A stretch of 64,000 nucleotides of DNA from CAILHX01 sp964511385 (GCA_964511385.1 CAZEFE010000004.1:186001-250000), one strand, 5' to 3'. Positions 16,531-25,687 are shown, numbered from the stretch's first letter. The notes: generated by a model from the sequence alone, not told the origin. Numbers and translations: made by a program.

Positions 16531-18501
16531 GTGAGCAGCATCAAGCATCCCGTTCCCGGTATCCTGCTGGGCAATTATCCCGAACAGCGCGAGGTTCCGC
16601 GTACACTTTTCGAGTCGCTCAAGCACTGGTTGCTGGTGCCTTATGCCATCTACGGTGGCCGGAGCGCGCGGCGGTATGCCGCCAGGCTTCGGCAGATCGC
16701 CGCGCATGAAGCCCTGCTGGGCGATTTGTCGCAAACGGAACTGGCGCAACAAGTGGTGGAACTGCGGAAAAAGCTTTCGCGGCACGGGCTGACGTCGCCG
16801 TTAAAGGTGGAGGCGCTGGCGGTGGTGAAGGAGGTATGCGCGCGCGCCATGGGTGTCAGGCCTTACGATACGCAAATGATTGCCGCCAGCATCATTCTCG
16901 ACGGCAAGCTGGCGGAAATGGCTACCGGTGAAGGCAAGACGCTGACGGCAGCCGTCAGCGTCGCGGCGATCGCGCTGGCCGGCATCCCGGTGCATGTGAT
17001 GACCTCCAATGATTACCTGGTGGTCAGGGATGCCGATAAATCACGCCCGCTCTACGATGCGCTGGGGTTGACCGTGGGCACGGTGACGCAAGAGATGGAT
17101 GCCGGTAGCCGCCGCCAGGCTTACGCCTGCGACATTACCTATTGCACGGCCAAGGAGCTGGCGTTCGATTACCTGCGCGACCGCGCCATCGGCGGCGCAC
17201 CGCGTTCAGGCCTGCACCGCCGTATCTCGCGTCTGGTCGGCGACACCTATCAGCCGGTTTTGCGCGGGTTGTGCATGGCCATTATCGACGAGGCCGACAG
17301 TATCCTCATCGACGAAGCACGGGTGCCGCTGATCCTGTCGCAGAGTATCGTGGATCCCAAGCAGGTCAATTATTACGCCAGGGCCCAGCAGCTGGCGCGG
17401 CAACTGGTGGAGGGGGCGGACTATACGCTCAACCGGCACGGCATGTCCGCCAGCCTGACCGAAGCGGGAAAGAAGAAGCTGGAAGAGAAAGCTGCGCGCC
17501 TTGGTGCGTTGTGGCGCAATCGCTTGCACCGCGAAGAAAGCATCTGCCAGGCGCTGGCGGCACAGCACCTGTTCCTGCGCGACAAACATTACCTGGTGCG
17601 GGACGGCAAGGTGCACATCATCGACGAAATTACCGGGCGCCTGTCGCCCGGCCGTGTGTGGTCGCGCGGCCTGCACCAGCTGATCGAGATCAAGGAGCAG
17701 TGCCAGCCCAGCGGCGAGATGGTGACCGCAGCGCAAATCACGTTCCAGCGCTTTTTCCCGCGCTACCTCCGGTTGGGTGGCATGAGCGGCACGCTGAGCG
17801 AATCCAGGGGGGAGCTGTACTCGATTTATCGCCTGCTGGTGTGCAAGGTGCCATTGCGGCAGCCCAGCAAGCGCATCATGTTGCCTACCCGCATCTACCG
17901 CAACAAGGCGGCGTTATGGCCTGCCGTGGTGGCGCGGATCCAGGCCATCCACCAAACCGGCCGCCCGGTGCTGGTTGGTACCGATTCCGTGGCTGATTCG
18001 GAGACGTTGTCACAGCATCTGGCTGCCAGCGGCCTAGTGCATGAGGTGCTGAACGCCCGGCAGGATGAACGCGAAGCCGAGATTGTCGCGCGTGCCGGGG
18101 ACTTGGGGAAAATCACGGTTTCCACCAACATGGCCGGGCGGGGTACCGATATTCCGCTGGGGCCGGGTATCAGCGAGTTGGGCGGGTTGCACCTGATTAT
18201 TTGCCAGCACAATCCGGCGCGCCGCATAGACCGGCAGTTGCTGGGACGTTGTGCCCGCCAGGGTGATCCTGGCAGTGCGGAAACCATGATTTCCTTTGAC
18301 AAGCCGTTGATTGCAAGGCTGTTCCCGGCATGGCTGCGCGGTTTTGCCGGCAAGAATGGCTGGTCGCATCCGCAATGGCTGGTCAGGCTGGTCATCGTGT
18401 TGCCGCAATGGCTGGAAGAAGCGCACCAGCGCGCCCAGCGCCGCGAAATGCTGAAACAGGATGCCAGGCTGGAGCAGGAGTCGTTTACCGACAGCGATTG
18501 A
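16531..18501 (+). CDS. SecA-like preprotein translocase ATPase (shortened paralogue)
   Basis: This 656-residue protein starts at GTG 16531. It keeps the SecA motor: MATGEGKTLTAAV (Walker A, GEGKT from about residue 133), IIDEADSILIDEAR (Walker B/DEAD near 253), a preprotein-crosslinking-type insertion and TNMAGRGTDI in the second motor half (from about 532), then LLGRCARQGDPGS. Housekeeping SecA is about 900 residues. This one lacks much of the helical-scaffold end and the C-terminal zinc-binding tail. It is therefore an accessory, SecA2-like ATPase rather than secA itself. The gene starts 18 bp after the M50-HlyD stop, so it is operonic. It could drive the giant repeat protein through SecYEG or another channel, which is inferred. 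Confidence 0.87.
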   Translation: MSSIKHPVPGILLGNYPEQREVPRTLFESLKHWLLVPYAIYGGRSARRYAARLRQIAAHEALLGDLSQTELAQQVVELRKKLSRHGLTSPLKVEALAVVKEVCARAMGVRPYDTQMIAASIILDGKLAEMATGEGKTLTAAVSVAAIALAGIPVHVMTSNDYLVVRDADKSRPLYDALGLTVGTVTQEMDAGSRRQAYACDITYCTAKELAFDYLRDRAIGGAPRSGLHRRISRLVGDTYQPVLRGLCMAIIDEADSILIDEARVPLILSQSIVDPKQVNYYARAQQLARQLVEGADYTLNRHGMSASLTEAGKKKLEEKAARLGALWRNRLHREESICQALAAQHLFLRDKHYLVRDGKVHIIDEITGRLSPGRVWSRGLHQLIEIKEQCQPSGEMVTAAQITFQRFFPRYLRLGGMSGTLSESRGELYSIYRLLVCKVPLRQPSKRIMLPTRIYRNKAALWPAVVARIQAIHQTGRPVLVGTDSVADSETLSQHLAASGLVHEVLNARQDEREAEIVARAGDLGKITVSTNMAGRGTDIPLGPGISELGGLHLIICQHNPARRIDRQLLGRCARQGDPGSAETMISFDKPLIARLFPAWLRGFAGKNGWSHPQWLVRLVIVLPQWLEEAHQRAQRREMLKQDARLEQESFTDSD

Positions 18502-18562
18502 GCGAATCAGGACCAGTGGGTCCTTTTATGGTATTGTACGCGCCGTAACCGAGGGATTTTTC

Positions 18563-19219
18563 ATGTTTGATGCCAGCCAGATTCAGCGCGTATTTCTGTC
18601 CAGTCTAGACCACCACCGGCGCGATGATGCGCCATACCCACATTGGTTTTTGGCGGATTGCCTGCCGGAAGCCGTGGTGGATGCGGTGGCATCGCTACCA
18701 TATGAACCGGCTGAAATTGCAGACACTTATGGCCGGCGTGAAACCCACAACGCTTCGCGCGTGCATTTCGGGGAAGCGAATCGCCAGCAGCATCCGGTCA
18801 TGCAAGCTCTGGCCGAGGTGTTTCAGGACCAGAAAATCGTGGATGCGCTGAAAAGCCTGACCGGTGCGCCGCTGGAGGGCACCTCGCTGCGGATTGAATA
18901 CTGCCAGGATACCGGCAATTTCTGGCTGGAGCCGCATACCGACATCGGCGTGAAAAAATTCACCATGCTGATTTACCTCAACCGCGAGCCGGAAGCGGTG
19001 GAATGGGGTACCGACCTGTATGCTGATGCAGATACCTATGTCGGGCGCGCACCTGGCGGTTTCAATCGCGGCCTGATTTTTGTGCCGGGGGAAAATACCT
19101 GGCACGGCTTCAAGGTGCGTCCGCTGACCGGCATCCGCAAGACCATCATCATCAATTACGTCAGTCCGGAATGGCGCAACCGCCATGAACTGTGCTTCCC
19201 GGAGCAGCCTGTCGGATAA
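18563..19219 (+). CDS. 2OG-Fe(II)-dependent dioxygenase family protein
   Basis: This is a 218-residue protein with the iron-binding facial triad of 2-oxoglutarate dioxygenases: HTD at about residues 125-127, a distal His in NTWHGF, and a downstream Arg in GIRKTIIIN that would bind 2-oxoglutarate. The ATG at 18563 is chosen because GAGGGA precedes it; longer in-frame starts lie inside the secA-like gene. Such enzymes hydroxylate proteins or small molecules, and the substrate cannot be read from sequence. It sits 61 bp after the SecA-like gene, making it the last plausible member of the export locus, where it may modify the exported protein. A hairpin follows its stop. Confidence 0.8.
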   Translation: MFDASQIQRVFLSSLDHHRRDDAPYPHWFLADCLPEAVVDAVASLPYEPAEIADTYGRRETHNASRVHFGEANRQQHPVMQALAEVFQDQKIVDALKSLTGAPLEGTSLRIEYCQDTGNFWLEPHTDIGVKKFTMLIYLNREPEAVEWGTDLYADADTYVGRAPGGFNRGLIFVPGENTWHGFKVRPLTGIRKTIIINYVSPEWRNRHELCFPEQPVG

Positions 19220-19227
19220 GGGGCGTG

Positions 19228-19247
19228 GCGGTGTCGGCAAACACCGC
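19228..19247 (+). terminator. Hairpin, possible weak terminator after the dioxygenase gene
   Basis: GCGGTGT pairs with ACACCGC around a 6-nt loop, 9 bp after the dioxygenase stop. The following TATTCACTTT is only mildly U-rich, so the assignment as a Rho-independent terminator is tentative. Confidence 0.4.
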
Positions 19248-19292
19248 TATTCACTTTGGGCGTTGCTTTGGCCATAATGGGCGTGCCGGTCT

Positions 19293-20066
19293 GTGATCAG
19301 ACTATCCGTGTCAATCAAGCGGGAGCGTTCCGAAATTAATCGCCGTCTGCTGGTCGTTATTTTCCCCCTGGTCATGCTGACGGCGTGTGTTACCACGGCA
19401 CCTGCCGACACGCCCGTTGCCGCCAGCAAACAAGTCCAGCAGTTGGATTCGCGCAATTCCCTTTCCCAGCTTGGCAAAGCTGACCTTGATCGCATGGCCG
19501 ATGTGCAGATGCATGAAAACAAGCAAAGCCTGCGACTGTTGATGGCCAAGCTGTACAAGCGCAACCCGCGCGAACTGAAAAAAAGCACTTCCGGCACCGT
19601 GGATGAGATGGTGGGCTGGGTATTCGAAGGCAAGCACGACTGGAAATTCAAGGAAATTGACGAAAAGCAGGGCACTGACGCCATACAGCTGGCATTCAAC
19701 CCGGGATACGAGGGCGACCGTGTGTTGCCGTTCATTGTTGGTATCTACACCATGCTGGTGAAGGCGCATGGCGGCAAAACCGAGTTTTACCTGACGGACA
19801 GCATCGACCCGCAGAATGTCTACAACGCAGCGCGCAACGTGGAAATCGCTGCGTGGAAGCTGTCGACTGCGCGCAACGACAAAGGGGAGCTGTTCCTGCT
19901 GACCAATGAACTGAGCGATACCGAACGCAACCTGAGTTTCGAGCGCGAATTCGGCAAAATGATCGGGCGTCTGGATTTGTATGCAGTGACGCTGGCCGAG
20001 AAGTCGCAGCGCCTGATTTCACGGGTGGCGCAGGGGCTGGCCTCGGTGCTGTTCCTGCCGTTCTGA
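19293..20066 (+). CDS. Conserved lipoprotein of unknown function
   Basis: The encoded protein has 257 residues from GTG 19293 (GTG 19308 is an alternative). A basic N-terminus leads to a hydrophobic stretch and the lipobox LMLTAC, so the mature protein should be lipid-anchored at the Cys. The remainder is soluble and mainly helical with no motif I recognise. Similar-looking lipoproteins occur in betaproteobacteria, but I cannot give a function. It lies alone between the dioxygenase gene and hemN. Confidence 0.7.
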   Translation: MIRLSVSIKRERSEINRRLLVVIFPLVMLTACVTTAPADTPVAASKQVQQLDSRNSLSQLGKADLDRMADVQMHENKQSLRLLMAKLYKRNPRELKKSTSGTVDEMVGWVFEGKHDWKFKEIDEKQGTDAIQLAFNPGYEGDRVLPFIVGIYTMLVKAHGGKTEFYLTDSIDPQNVYNAARNVEIAAWKLSTARNDKGELFLLTNELSDTERNLSFEREFGKMIGRLDLYAVTLAEKSQRLISRVAQGLASVLFLPF

Positions 20067-20102
20067 TCTGGTCGTACGGCATCGTCCTTCTTTGCAAAAC
20101 GC

Positions 20103-20116
20103 TTGATCTGGCGCAA
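20103..20116 (+). promoter_or_regulatory. Degenerate FNR-type box upstream of hemN
   Basis: TTGATCTGGCGCAA keeps a perfect left FNR half (TTGAT) and a 3/5 right half. It ends 37 bp before the hemN ATG and overlaps a second inverted repeat, GCAATAT-CCG-ATATTGC (20113-20129). Control of hemN by FNR/ANR is common in proteobacteria. The site here is weak. Confidence 0.4.
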
Positions 20117-20153
20117 TATCCGATATTGCAAGAACTGAGATATTCGCCCCGCT

Positions 20154-21554
20154 ATGAAATCATCCGACCACCACGCCCCGCTGTTTGAACCGGCGCTGTT
20201 GCGCCGCTTCGACATCAACGGCCCCCGTTATACCTCGTATCCGACGGCCGACCGTTTTCACACTGGCTTTAGCGCTGACGACTATCTGGCGGCACTGGGG
20301 CGGCGTGCTGGCGATGCATCGCCGCTGTCACTGTATTTTCACCTGCCGTTCTGCCCGAATATTTGTTATTACTGCGGCTGCAACAAGATCATCACCAAGG
20401 ACCACGGGCGCAGCGCCAAGTACATCAAGTACCTGGCGCGCGAGATGAGACTGATTACGCGGGCGCTGGATGCGGAAAGTAAATTGCTGCCGGTGACGCA
20501 GTTGCACTGGGGTGGTGGTACGCCGACATTTTTGTCGCATGATGAAATGCGTGAGCTGATGCAGCTTACGCGCAGCCATTTCAATTTGCTGCCGGGCGGC
20601 GAGTATTCCATCGAGATCGACCCGCGCCAGGTCGTGGAGGCCGATATCGCCCTGCTGGCAGAGCTGGGTTTCAACCGGATCAGCCTTGGCGTGCAGGACT
20701 TCAACCCGGAAGTGCAGGTGGCCGTGCACCGGGTGCAAAGCGAGGAGGAAACCGCCGCTGTCATCCGCTGGGCGCGGCAGTACGGTTTTACTTCCACCAG
20801 CGTAGACCTGATCTACGGCCTGCCCAAACAGACACCGCAGACCTTCCGCGAAACCGTGCGGCGCGTGCTGGCGATGGATCCAGACCGGCTCTCGGTGTAC
20901 AGCTACGCACATTTGCCCACCCTGTTCAAGCCGCAGCGCCGGATTGCCGAGGATGAATTGCCCAATGCCGCCGACAAGCTGGAAATCCTGTCCGATACCA
21001 TCAGCAGCCTGACGGATGCCGGTTATGTGTTTATCGGTATGGATCATTTTGCCAAGCCGGACAACGAACTGGCGATCGCACAGCAACAAGGCCGGCTGCA
21101 CCGCAACTTCCAGGGATATTCCACGCAGGCCGAATGTGATTTGCTGGCATTCGGCATTTCTTCCATCAGCAAGGTGGGCGACGTGTATGCGCAGAATGTG
21201 CGCACCCTGGACGAATACTACGCCATTCTGGACGACGGCCGGGTACCCACGCTACGCGGCTTGCGGCTGGAGCCGGATGACCTGCTACGGCGCGAGTTGA
21301 TCGGCGAGTTGATGTGCCAGTTCGCCCTGGATGTCGCGGCATTCTCGCAAAAATACGGCATCGACTTCCAGCAGTATTTTGCGAGCGAACTGGTGGAACT
21401 GGCTGACCTGGAAAAGGCCGGCCTGGTGTGTGTTGGTGCTGACCGTATTACCGTGCCGATCAAAGGCCGCCTGCTGGTGCGCCGCGTAGCCATGGCGTTT
21501 GACCGCCATTTGCGCGATAGCCAGACACAAGCGCGCTATTCCAAAGTGGTTTGA
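20154..21554 (+). CDS. hemN: Oxygen-independent coproporphyrinogen III oxidase
   Basis: This is a 466-residue radical-SAM enzyme that decarboxylates coproporphyrinogen III to protoporphyrinogen IX without oxygen, for haem synthesis. The N-terminal cluster motif CPNICYYCGCN holds the three SAM-cluster cysteines plus the additional cysteine typical of HemN. GGGTPTFL and the IEIDPRQV strand follow, and the length matches the family (about 455-470). Its stop overlaps the ccoI start (TGATG), so hemN leads the cbb3 assembly and structural operon. That fits haem supply for the oxidase at low oxygen. A degenerate FNR box lies just upstream. Confidence 0.95.
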   Translation: MKSSDHHAPLFEPALLRRFDINGPRYTSYPTADRFHTGFSADDYLAALGRRAGDASPLSLYFHLPFCPNICYYCGCNKIITKDHGRSAKYIKYLAREMRLITRALDAESKLLPVTQLHWGGGTPTFLSHDEMRELMQLTRSHFNLLPGGEYSIEIDPRQVVEADIALLAELGFNRISLGVQDFNPEVQVAVHRVQSEEETAAVIRWARQYGFTSTSVDLIYGLPKQTPQTFRETVRRVLAMDPDRLSVYSYAHLPTLFKPQRRIAEDELPNAADKLEILSDTISSLTDAGYVFIGMDHFAKPDNELAIAQQQGRLHRNFQGYSTQAECDLLAFGISSISKVGDVYAQNVRTLDEYYAILDDGRVPTLRGLRLEPDDLLRRELIGELMCQFALDVAAFSQKYGIDFQQYFASELVELADLEKAGLVCVGADRITVPIKGRLLVRRVAMAFDRHLRDSQTQARYSKVV

Positions 21555-23968
21555 TGGAAACCTGTTACCACTGCGGCGGGGAATTGCCGCAGCCTACCCT
21601 GCATTTCAGCGAACTTGGCGGAAAAAGACGCGCGTTCTGCTGCGCCGGCTGTCAGGCCATCGCCGAAACCATCCATGGGCAGGGGTTGCAGGCGTTTTAT
21701 GCCCGGCGTATTCCGCTCGGCAGCAAACCGGACGAATTTTCTGCCAACGTACCGGACCGGCTGCTGGCGTACGACGATCCGGTACTGACGTCGCGCTTCG
21801 TGCAGACCAAGGCGGATGGCCTCAGCGAAGTCACGCTCCGGCTGGAGAAAATCCGCTGCGCCGCCTGTGTCTGGTTGAATGAGCAGCACCTGCTGCGCGT
21901 GCCGGGCGTACAGAGCGCCATTGCCAACTATGTTACGCAGCGCGCGGTGATTCGTTTCGATCCGGCGCGCTGCAAGCTTTCCACCCTGCTGTTTGCGGTC
22001 GAGCAAATCGGTTATGCCGCCTGGCCGTTCGAGCCTTCGGCCAGCAACGAGATGGCGCGGCGCGAACGGCGCCAGCTGCTGATGCGCCTGTCGGTGGCCA
22101 GTCTGGGCATGATGCAGGTGATGATGTATGCCTGGCCGACGTATACCGGTGCAACGGACTTGCTGGCCGAGCACGCCAGTCTGCTCGGCTGGGCCAGTTG
22201 GCTGCTCACCTTGCCGGTGATTTTCTATTCGGCGGCGCCAATGTTCGGCTCCGCGTTCAACAGTATTCGCCACTTTGCGCGCAGCCGTGCGCTGAGCATG
22301 GACGTGCCGGTGGCGCTGGCGCTGGCCACCGCTTTCGCCGCCGGGACAATCAATCTGATGCATGGCCTGCGCGAGACCTATTTCGATTCCATGACCATGT
22401 TCGTGGCATTCCTGCTGGCGGCGCGGTACGTCGAACTGCGTGCCAGGCAGGATGCGCAGAGCGGTGCCGAGGCGCTGGCACGCCAGTTGCCGGCCACCTG
22501 CGAGCGGTTCAAGGCTTATCCGGAATCGCAGGATGTCGAAACCATTCCCGTGGTGCGCTGCGAAGTGGGCGACGTGCTGCGGGTGCCGCCCGGCGAGGCG
22601 ATCCCGGCCGATGGGGTGGTGCTGTCCGGGGCGAGCTCCGTGGATGAATCGCTATTGTCCGGGGAAAGCCGCGCAGTGAGAAAGAACATGAATGACACGC
22701 TGTACGCCGGCAGCCACAATCTGGAAAGTCCGCTGATTATCCGCATTACCGCGGTGGGGCAGGCCACGCGTCTGGCCGGTATCGCCAGCCTGCTGGACCA
22801 GGCGTTACAAGCCAAACCGCAGATGGCCGGGCTGGCCGAGCGCTGGGCGGGGTATTTTGTCGCGGTGCTGCTGGTGATGGCGCTGATGACCGGGTTGGTC
22901 TGGTGGTGGCTGGATTCCCCGCGTGCGTGGATCAACGCGGTAGCGGTGCTGGTGGTCAGCTGCCCTTGCGCGCTCTCCCTGGCGACGCCCGCTGCACTGG
23001 CGGCGGCACAGGGGGCGGTAACGCGGCTGGGGTTGCTGGTGGTGCGCGGGCATGCGCTGGAAACCATGGCGACGGCGACGGACCTAGTGCTGGATAAAAC
23101 CGGGACGGTGACCACTGGGCAGTTGCAGGTCACCCGTCTGGACATCTGCCGGGATGGCTTCAGTCGCGAGCAGGCGTTGGCGCTGGCAGCGGCATTGGAG
23201 GCTGGGCAGCGGCACCCGGTGGGTGTTGCGCTGTTGGCGGAGGCGGGAAAACAGGGTATCCGTCCGGCGTTATTGGGCGCCACTCCGCAAGGGGTGGTCG
23301 GTAAAGGCGTGCAGGCTGACGGCTGGCAACTGGGTTCTGCCGCCTGGCTGGGCATGCAGCCAATGGCTGCGGAACCCGGCACCACGCTGGTGGCGCTTGG
23401 CGATGCCCAGGGCGTAGTCGCCGTGTTTGAATTGAGCGATACACCCAGGCCGGGCGCGCAAGTGCTGGTGGATGCTGCGCGCAAAGCCGGGATCAGGGTG
23501 CATCTGCTGTCTGGCGATGATCCGCTGACAGTGGCATGGTGGGCGCAAAAAATGGGGATTGAGCATCATCGCGGCGGGGCATTGCCGGAAGAAAAACATG
23601 CGGTCATTCGCGCCTTGCAGGATGAAGGGCGCGTTGTCTGGGCGGTGGGCGATGGCATCAATGACGCGCCGCAACTGGCACAGGCCAATGTCTCGGTGGC
23701 CGTAGGCAGCGGCGCGCCGCTGGCGCAGGCCGGCGCGGATGCGGTGCTGACGGCGGAATCGCTGGCTCCGCTGGCGGCAGCCATCCGTCACGCCCGCCGG
23801 ACTGGTACCATCATCCGCCAAAACCTAATCTGGGCGTTTGTCTACAACGTGGTCGCCATCCCCCTGGCGGCTTGTGGCCTGATAAATCCATGGGTCGCGG
23901 GGGTAGGTATGGCGCTTTCGTCGCTGGGCGTTACACTGAACGCCTGGCGATTAAGGAAGGTGACATAA
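21554..23968 (+). CDS. ccoI: Copper-translocating P1B-type ATPase of cbb3 oxidase assembly
   Basis: This 804-residue protein should export copper to the periplasm for the CcoN CuB site. It has a cysteine-rich N-terminal domain (CYHCGG...CCAGCQ), an HMA metal-binding motif (RCAACVW) and eight predicted membrane segments. The CPC transport motif is SCPCALSLATP, the phosphorylation motif is DKTGTVTTG, and a GDGINDAP hinge follows. The ATG at 21554 overlaps the hemN stop; the TTG one codon earlier is less likely. The ccoI (fixI) assignment rests on the Cys-rich N-terminus and on its place directly before ccoS and ccoN. Confidence 0.95.
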   Translation: METCYHCGGELPQPTLHFSELGGKRRAFCCAGCQAIAETIHGQGLQAFYARRIPLGSKPDEFSANVPDRLLAYDDPVLTSRFVQTKADGLSEVTLRLEKIRCAACVWLNEQHLLRVPGVQSAIANYVTQRAVIRFDPARCKLSTLLFAVEQIGYAAWPFEPSASNEMARRERRQLLMRLSVASLGMMQVMMYAWPTYTGATDLLAEHASLLGWASWLLTLPVIFYSAAPMFGSAFNSIRHFARSRALSMDVPVALALATAFAAGTINLMHGLRETYFDSMTMFVAFLLAARYVELRARQDAQSGAEALARQLPATCERFKAYPESQDVETIPVVRCEVGDVLRVPPGEAIPADGVVLSGASSVDESLLSGESRAVRKNMNDTLYAGSHNLESPLIIRITAVGQATRLAGIASLLDQALQAKPQMAGLAERWAGYFVAVLLVMALMTGLVWWWLDSPRAWINAVAVLVVSCPCALSLATPAALAAAQGAVTRLGLLVVRGHALETMATATDLVLDKTGTVTTGQLQVTRLDICRDGFSREQALALAAALEAGQRHPVGVALLAEAGKQGIRPALLGATPQGVVGKGVQADGWQLGSAAWLGMQPMAAEPGTTLVALGDAQGVVAVFELSDTPRPGAQVLVDAARKAGIRVHLLSGDDPLTVAWWAQKMGIEHHRGGALPEEKHAVIRALQDEGRVVWAVGDGINDAPQLAQANVSVAVGSGAPLAQAGADAVLTAESLAPLAAAIRHARRTGTIIRQNLIWAFVYNVVAIPLAACGLINPWVAGVGMALSSLGVTLNAWRLRKVT

Positions 23969-23974
23969 TCCATT

Positions 23975-24208
23975 ATGGAAAGCTTGTATCTGCTGATTCC
24001 TTTTGCGCTTCTGCTGGTGGTTGTGGTGGCTGTTTTCCTGTTCTGGTCGGTGCGGCAGGGGCAGTTTGATGATATGGAAGGCCCGGCGCACTCGATTTTG
24101 CTGGACGACGATTCAGCCGAGCAGCCTGCGGTGCCGGATGAATCGGCAAAACTTGACCCAGATCAAAGCTCTGGGGTGCGGCAAAATGTAGCATCTGATT
24201 GCCATTAA
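23975..24208 (+). CDS. ccoS: cbb3-type cytochrome oxidase assembly protein CcoS
   Basis: This is a small protein of 77 residues with one N-terminal membrane helix (about 5-24) and the CcoS signature FWSVRQGQFDDMEGPAHSIL. CcoS is needed for cofactor insertion into cbb3 oxidase. The gene starts 6 bp after ccoI. Its C-terminal part is variable, and its codons contain the FNR box used by the ccoN promoter. Confidence 0.93.
   Translation: MESLYLLIPFALLLVVVVAVFLFWSVRQGQFDDMEGPAHSILLDDDSAEQPAVPDESAKLDPDQSSGVRQNVASDCH
24153..24166 (+). promoter_or_regulatory. FNR/ANR-type box of the ccoN promoter
   Basis: TTGACCCAGATCAA matches the FNR consensus TTGAT-N4-ATCAA at nine of ten positions. Its centre (24159.5) lies 41.5 bp before a predicted start site near 24201, and a TAGCAT -10-like hexamer occupies 24189-24194. 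This is class-II activator geometry, with a leader of about 40 nt and a strong AAGGAGG before ccoN. The box lies inside the ccoS reading frame. Confidence 0.65.
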
Positions 24209-24240
24209 TCGGCTTTAAAATAAGCCAATAAGGAGGAACC

Positions 24241-25677
24241 ATGGGAGTGACAGCGTTGCAAGAAGATACATTTAACTACAAGATTGTCACGCAGTTTGCC
24301 TTGGTCACGGTGCTTTGGGGCATTGTGGGCATGGCGGTCGGCGTGTTCATTGCGGCCCAGTTGATCTGGCCGGACCTGACGTTTGGCATAGAGTGGTTGA
24401 GCTATGGCCGACTGCGTCCACTGCATACCAATGCGGTGATTTTTGCCTTTGGCGGGAGTGCGCTGTTTGCAACTTCCTACTATGTGGTACAGCGTACCTG
24501 CCACACCAGGCTGTTCTGTGAAAAGCTCGCGAACTTCACCTTCTGGGGTTGGCAGGCAGTGATACTTTCCGCGGCGATTACCCTGCCGCTGGGGATTACC
24601 CAGGGCAAGGAATACGCCGAACTGGAATGGCCGATCGACGTCCTGATCACGCTGGTGTGGGTGGCTTACGCGATTGTGTTCTTCGGCACGATCTGGAAGC
24701 GCAAGGTAAAGCATATCTATGTAGCCAACTGGTTCTTCGGCTCGTTCATCCTGACGGTGGCGCTGTTGCACCTGGTGAACAGCGCGGCGATCCCTGCCGG
24801 CCTGTGGAAGTCCTATTCGGCTTATGCGGGCGCGCAAGATGCCATGGTGCAATGGTGGTACGGCCATAACGCGGTGGGTTTTTTCCTGACCACCAGTTTC
24901 CTGGGGATGATGTACTACTTCATTCCCAAGCAGGCCGAGCGTCCGATCTATTCCTATCGTCTGTCCATCGTTCACTTCTGGGCCCTGGCGTTCACCTATA
25001 TGTGGGCGGGTCCTCACCACCTGCAATACACGGCATTGCCGGACTGGACCCAAGCCTTGGGTTCGCTGTTCTCCATCATCCTGCTGGCGCCTAGCTGGGG
25101 CGGCATGATCAACGGCATCATGACCCTGTCCGGTGCCTGGGATCGCCTGCGCACGGATCCGATCCTGAAATTCATGGTGACCGCGCTGTCGTTCTACGGT
25201 ATGTCCACCTTTGAAGGTTCGATGATGTCCATCAAGACGGTGAACGGCCTGTCGCACTATACCGACTGGACGATTGGCCACGTGCATTCCGGCGCGTTGG
25301 GCTGGGTGGCAATGATCAGTATCGGCTCCCTGTACTACATGATCCCGCGTTTGGTGGGTGACAAGGAAATGTACAGCAAGCGTCTGGTGGAACTGCATTT
25401 CTGGATCGCTACCATTGGCGTGGTGCTGTATATCGCCGCAATGTGGATTGCCGGTGTGATGCAGGGCCTGATGTGGCGCGACTTCCAAGCCGACGGCACA
25501 CTGACCTACAGCTTTGCCGAAGTGGTCAAGGCAACCTATCCGTTCTACGGTATCCGCCTGTTGGGTGGCCTGATGTACCTGTCCGGCATGCTCATCATGG
25601 CATACAACGTGATTAAAACCGTCCAGAACAAGCGCGTTATTGAAGCGCCTATTCCTGCCCCGCAAGCGGCGCACTAA
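24241..25677 (+). CDS. ccoN: cbb3-type cytochrome c oxidase subunit I
   Basis: This 478-residue polytopic haem-copper oxidase core subunit (C-family) reduces oxygen to water at low oxygen tension. Conserved histidine-bearing segments include RPLHTNAVIFAFGG, WWYGHNAVGFFLT (CuB ligand and cross-linked Tyr region), WAGPHHLQYT and the late TIGHVHSGALGW helix carrying haem ligands. Its length is typical. The ATG at 24241 follows an excellent ribosome site (AAGGAGG at 24230-24236). It heads the ccoNOQP operon and is preceded by an FNR-type promoter. Confidence 0.97.
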   Translation: MGVTALQEDTFNYKIVTQFALVTVLWGIVGMAVGVFIAAQLIWPDLTFGIEWLSYGRLRPLHTNAVIFAFGGSALFATSYYVVQRTCHTRLFCEKLANFTFWGWQAVILSAAITLPLGITQGKEYAELEWPIDVLITLVWVAYAIVFFGTIWKRKVKHIYVANWFFGSFILTVALLHLVNSAAIPAGLWKSYSAYAGAQDAMVQWWYGHNAVGFFLTTSFLGMMYYFIPKQAERPIYSYRLSIVHFWALAFTYMWAGPHHLQYTALPDWTQALGSLFSIILLAPSWGGMINGIMTLSGAWDRLRTDPILKFMVTALSFYGMSTFEGSMMSIKTVNGLSHYTDWTIGHVHSGALGWVAMISIGSLYYMIPRLVGDKEMYSKRLVELHFWIATIGVVLYIAAMWIAGVMQGLMWRDFQADGTLTYSFAEVVKATYPFYGIRLLGGLMYLSGMLIMAYNVIKTVQNKRVIEAPIPAPQAAH

Positions 25678-25687
25678 GGAGAGGAAC

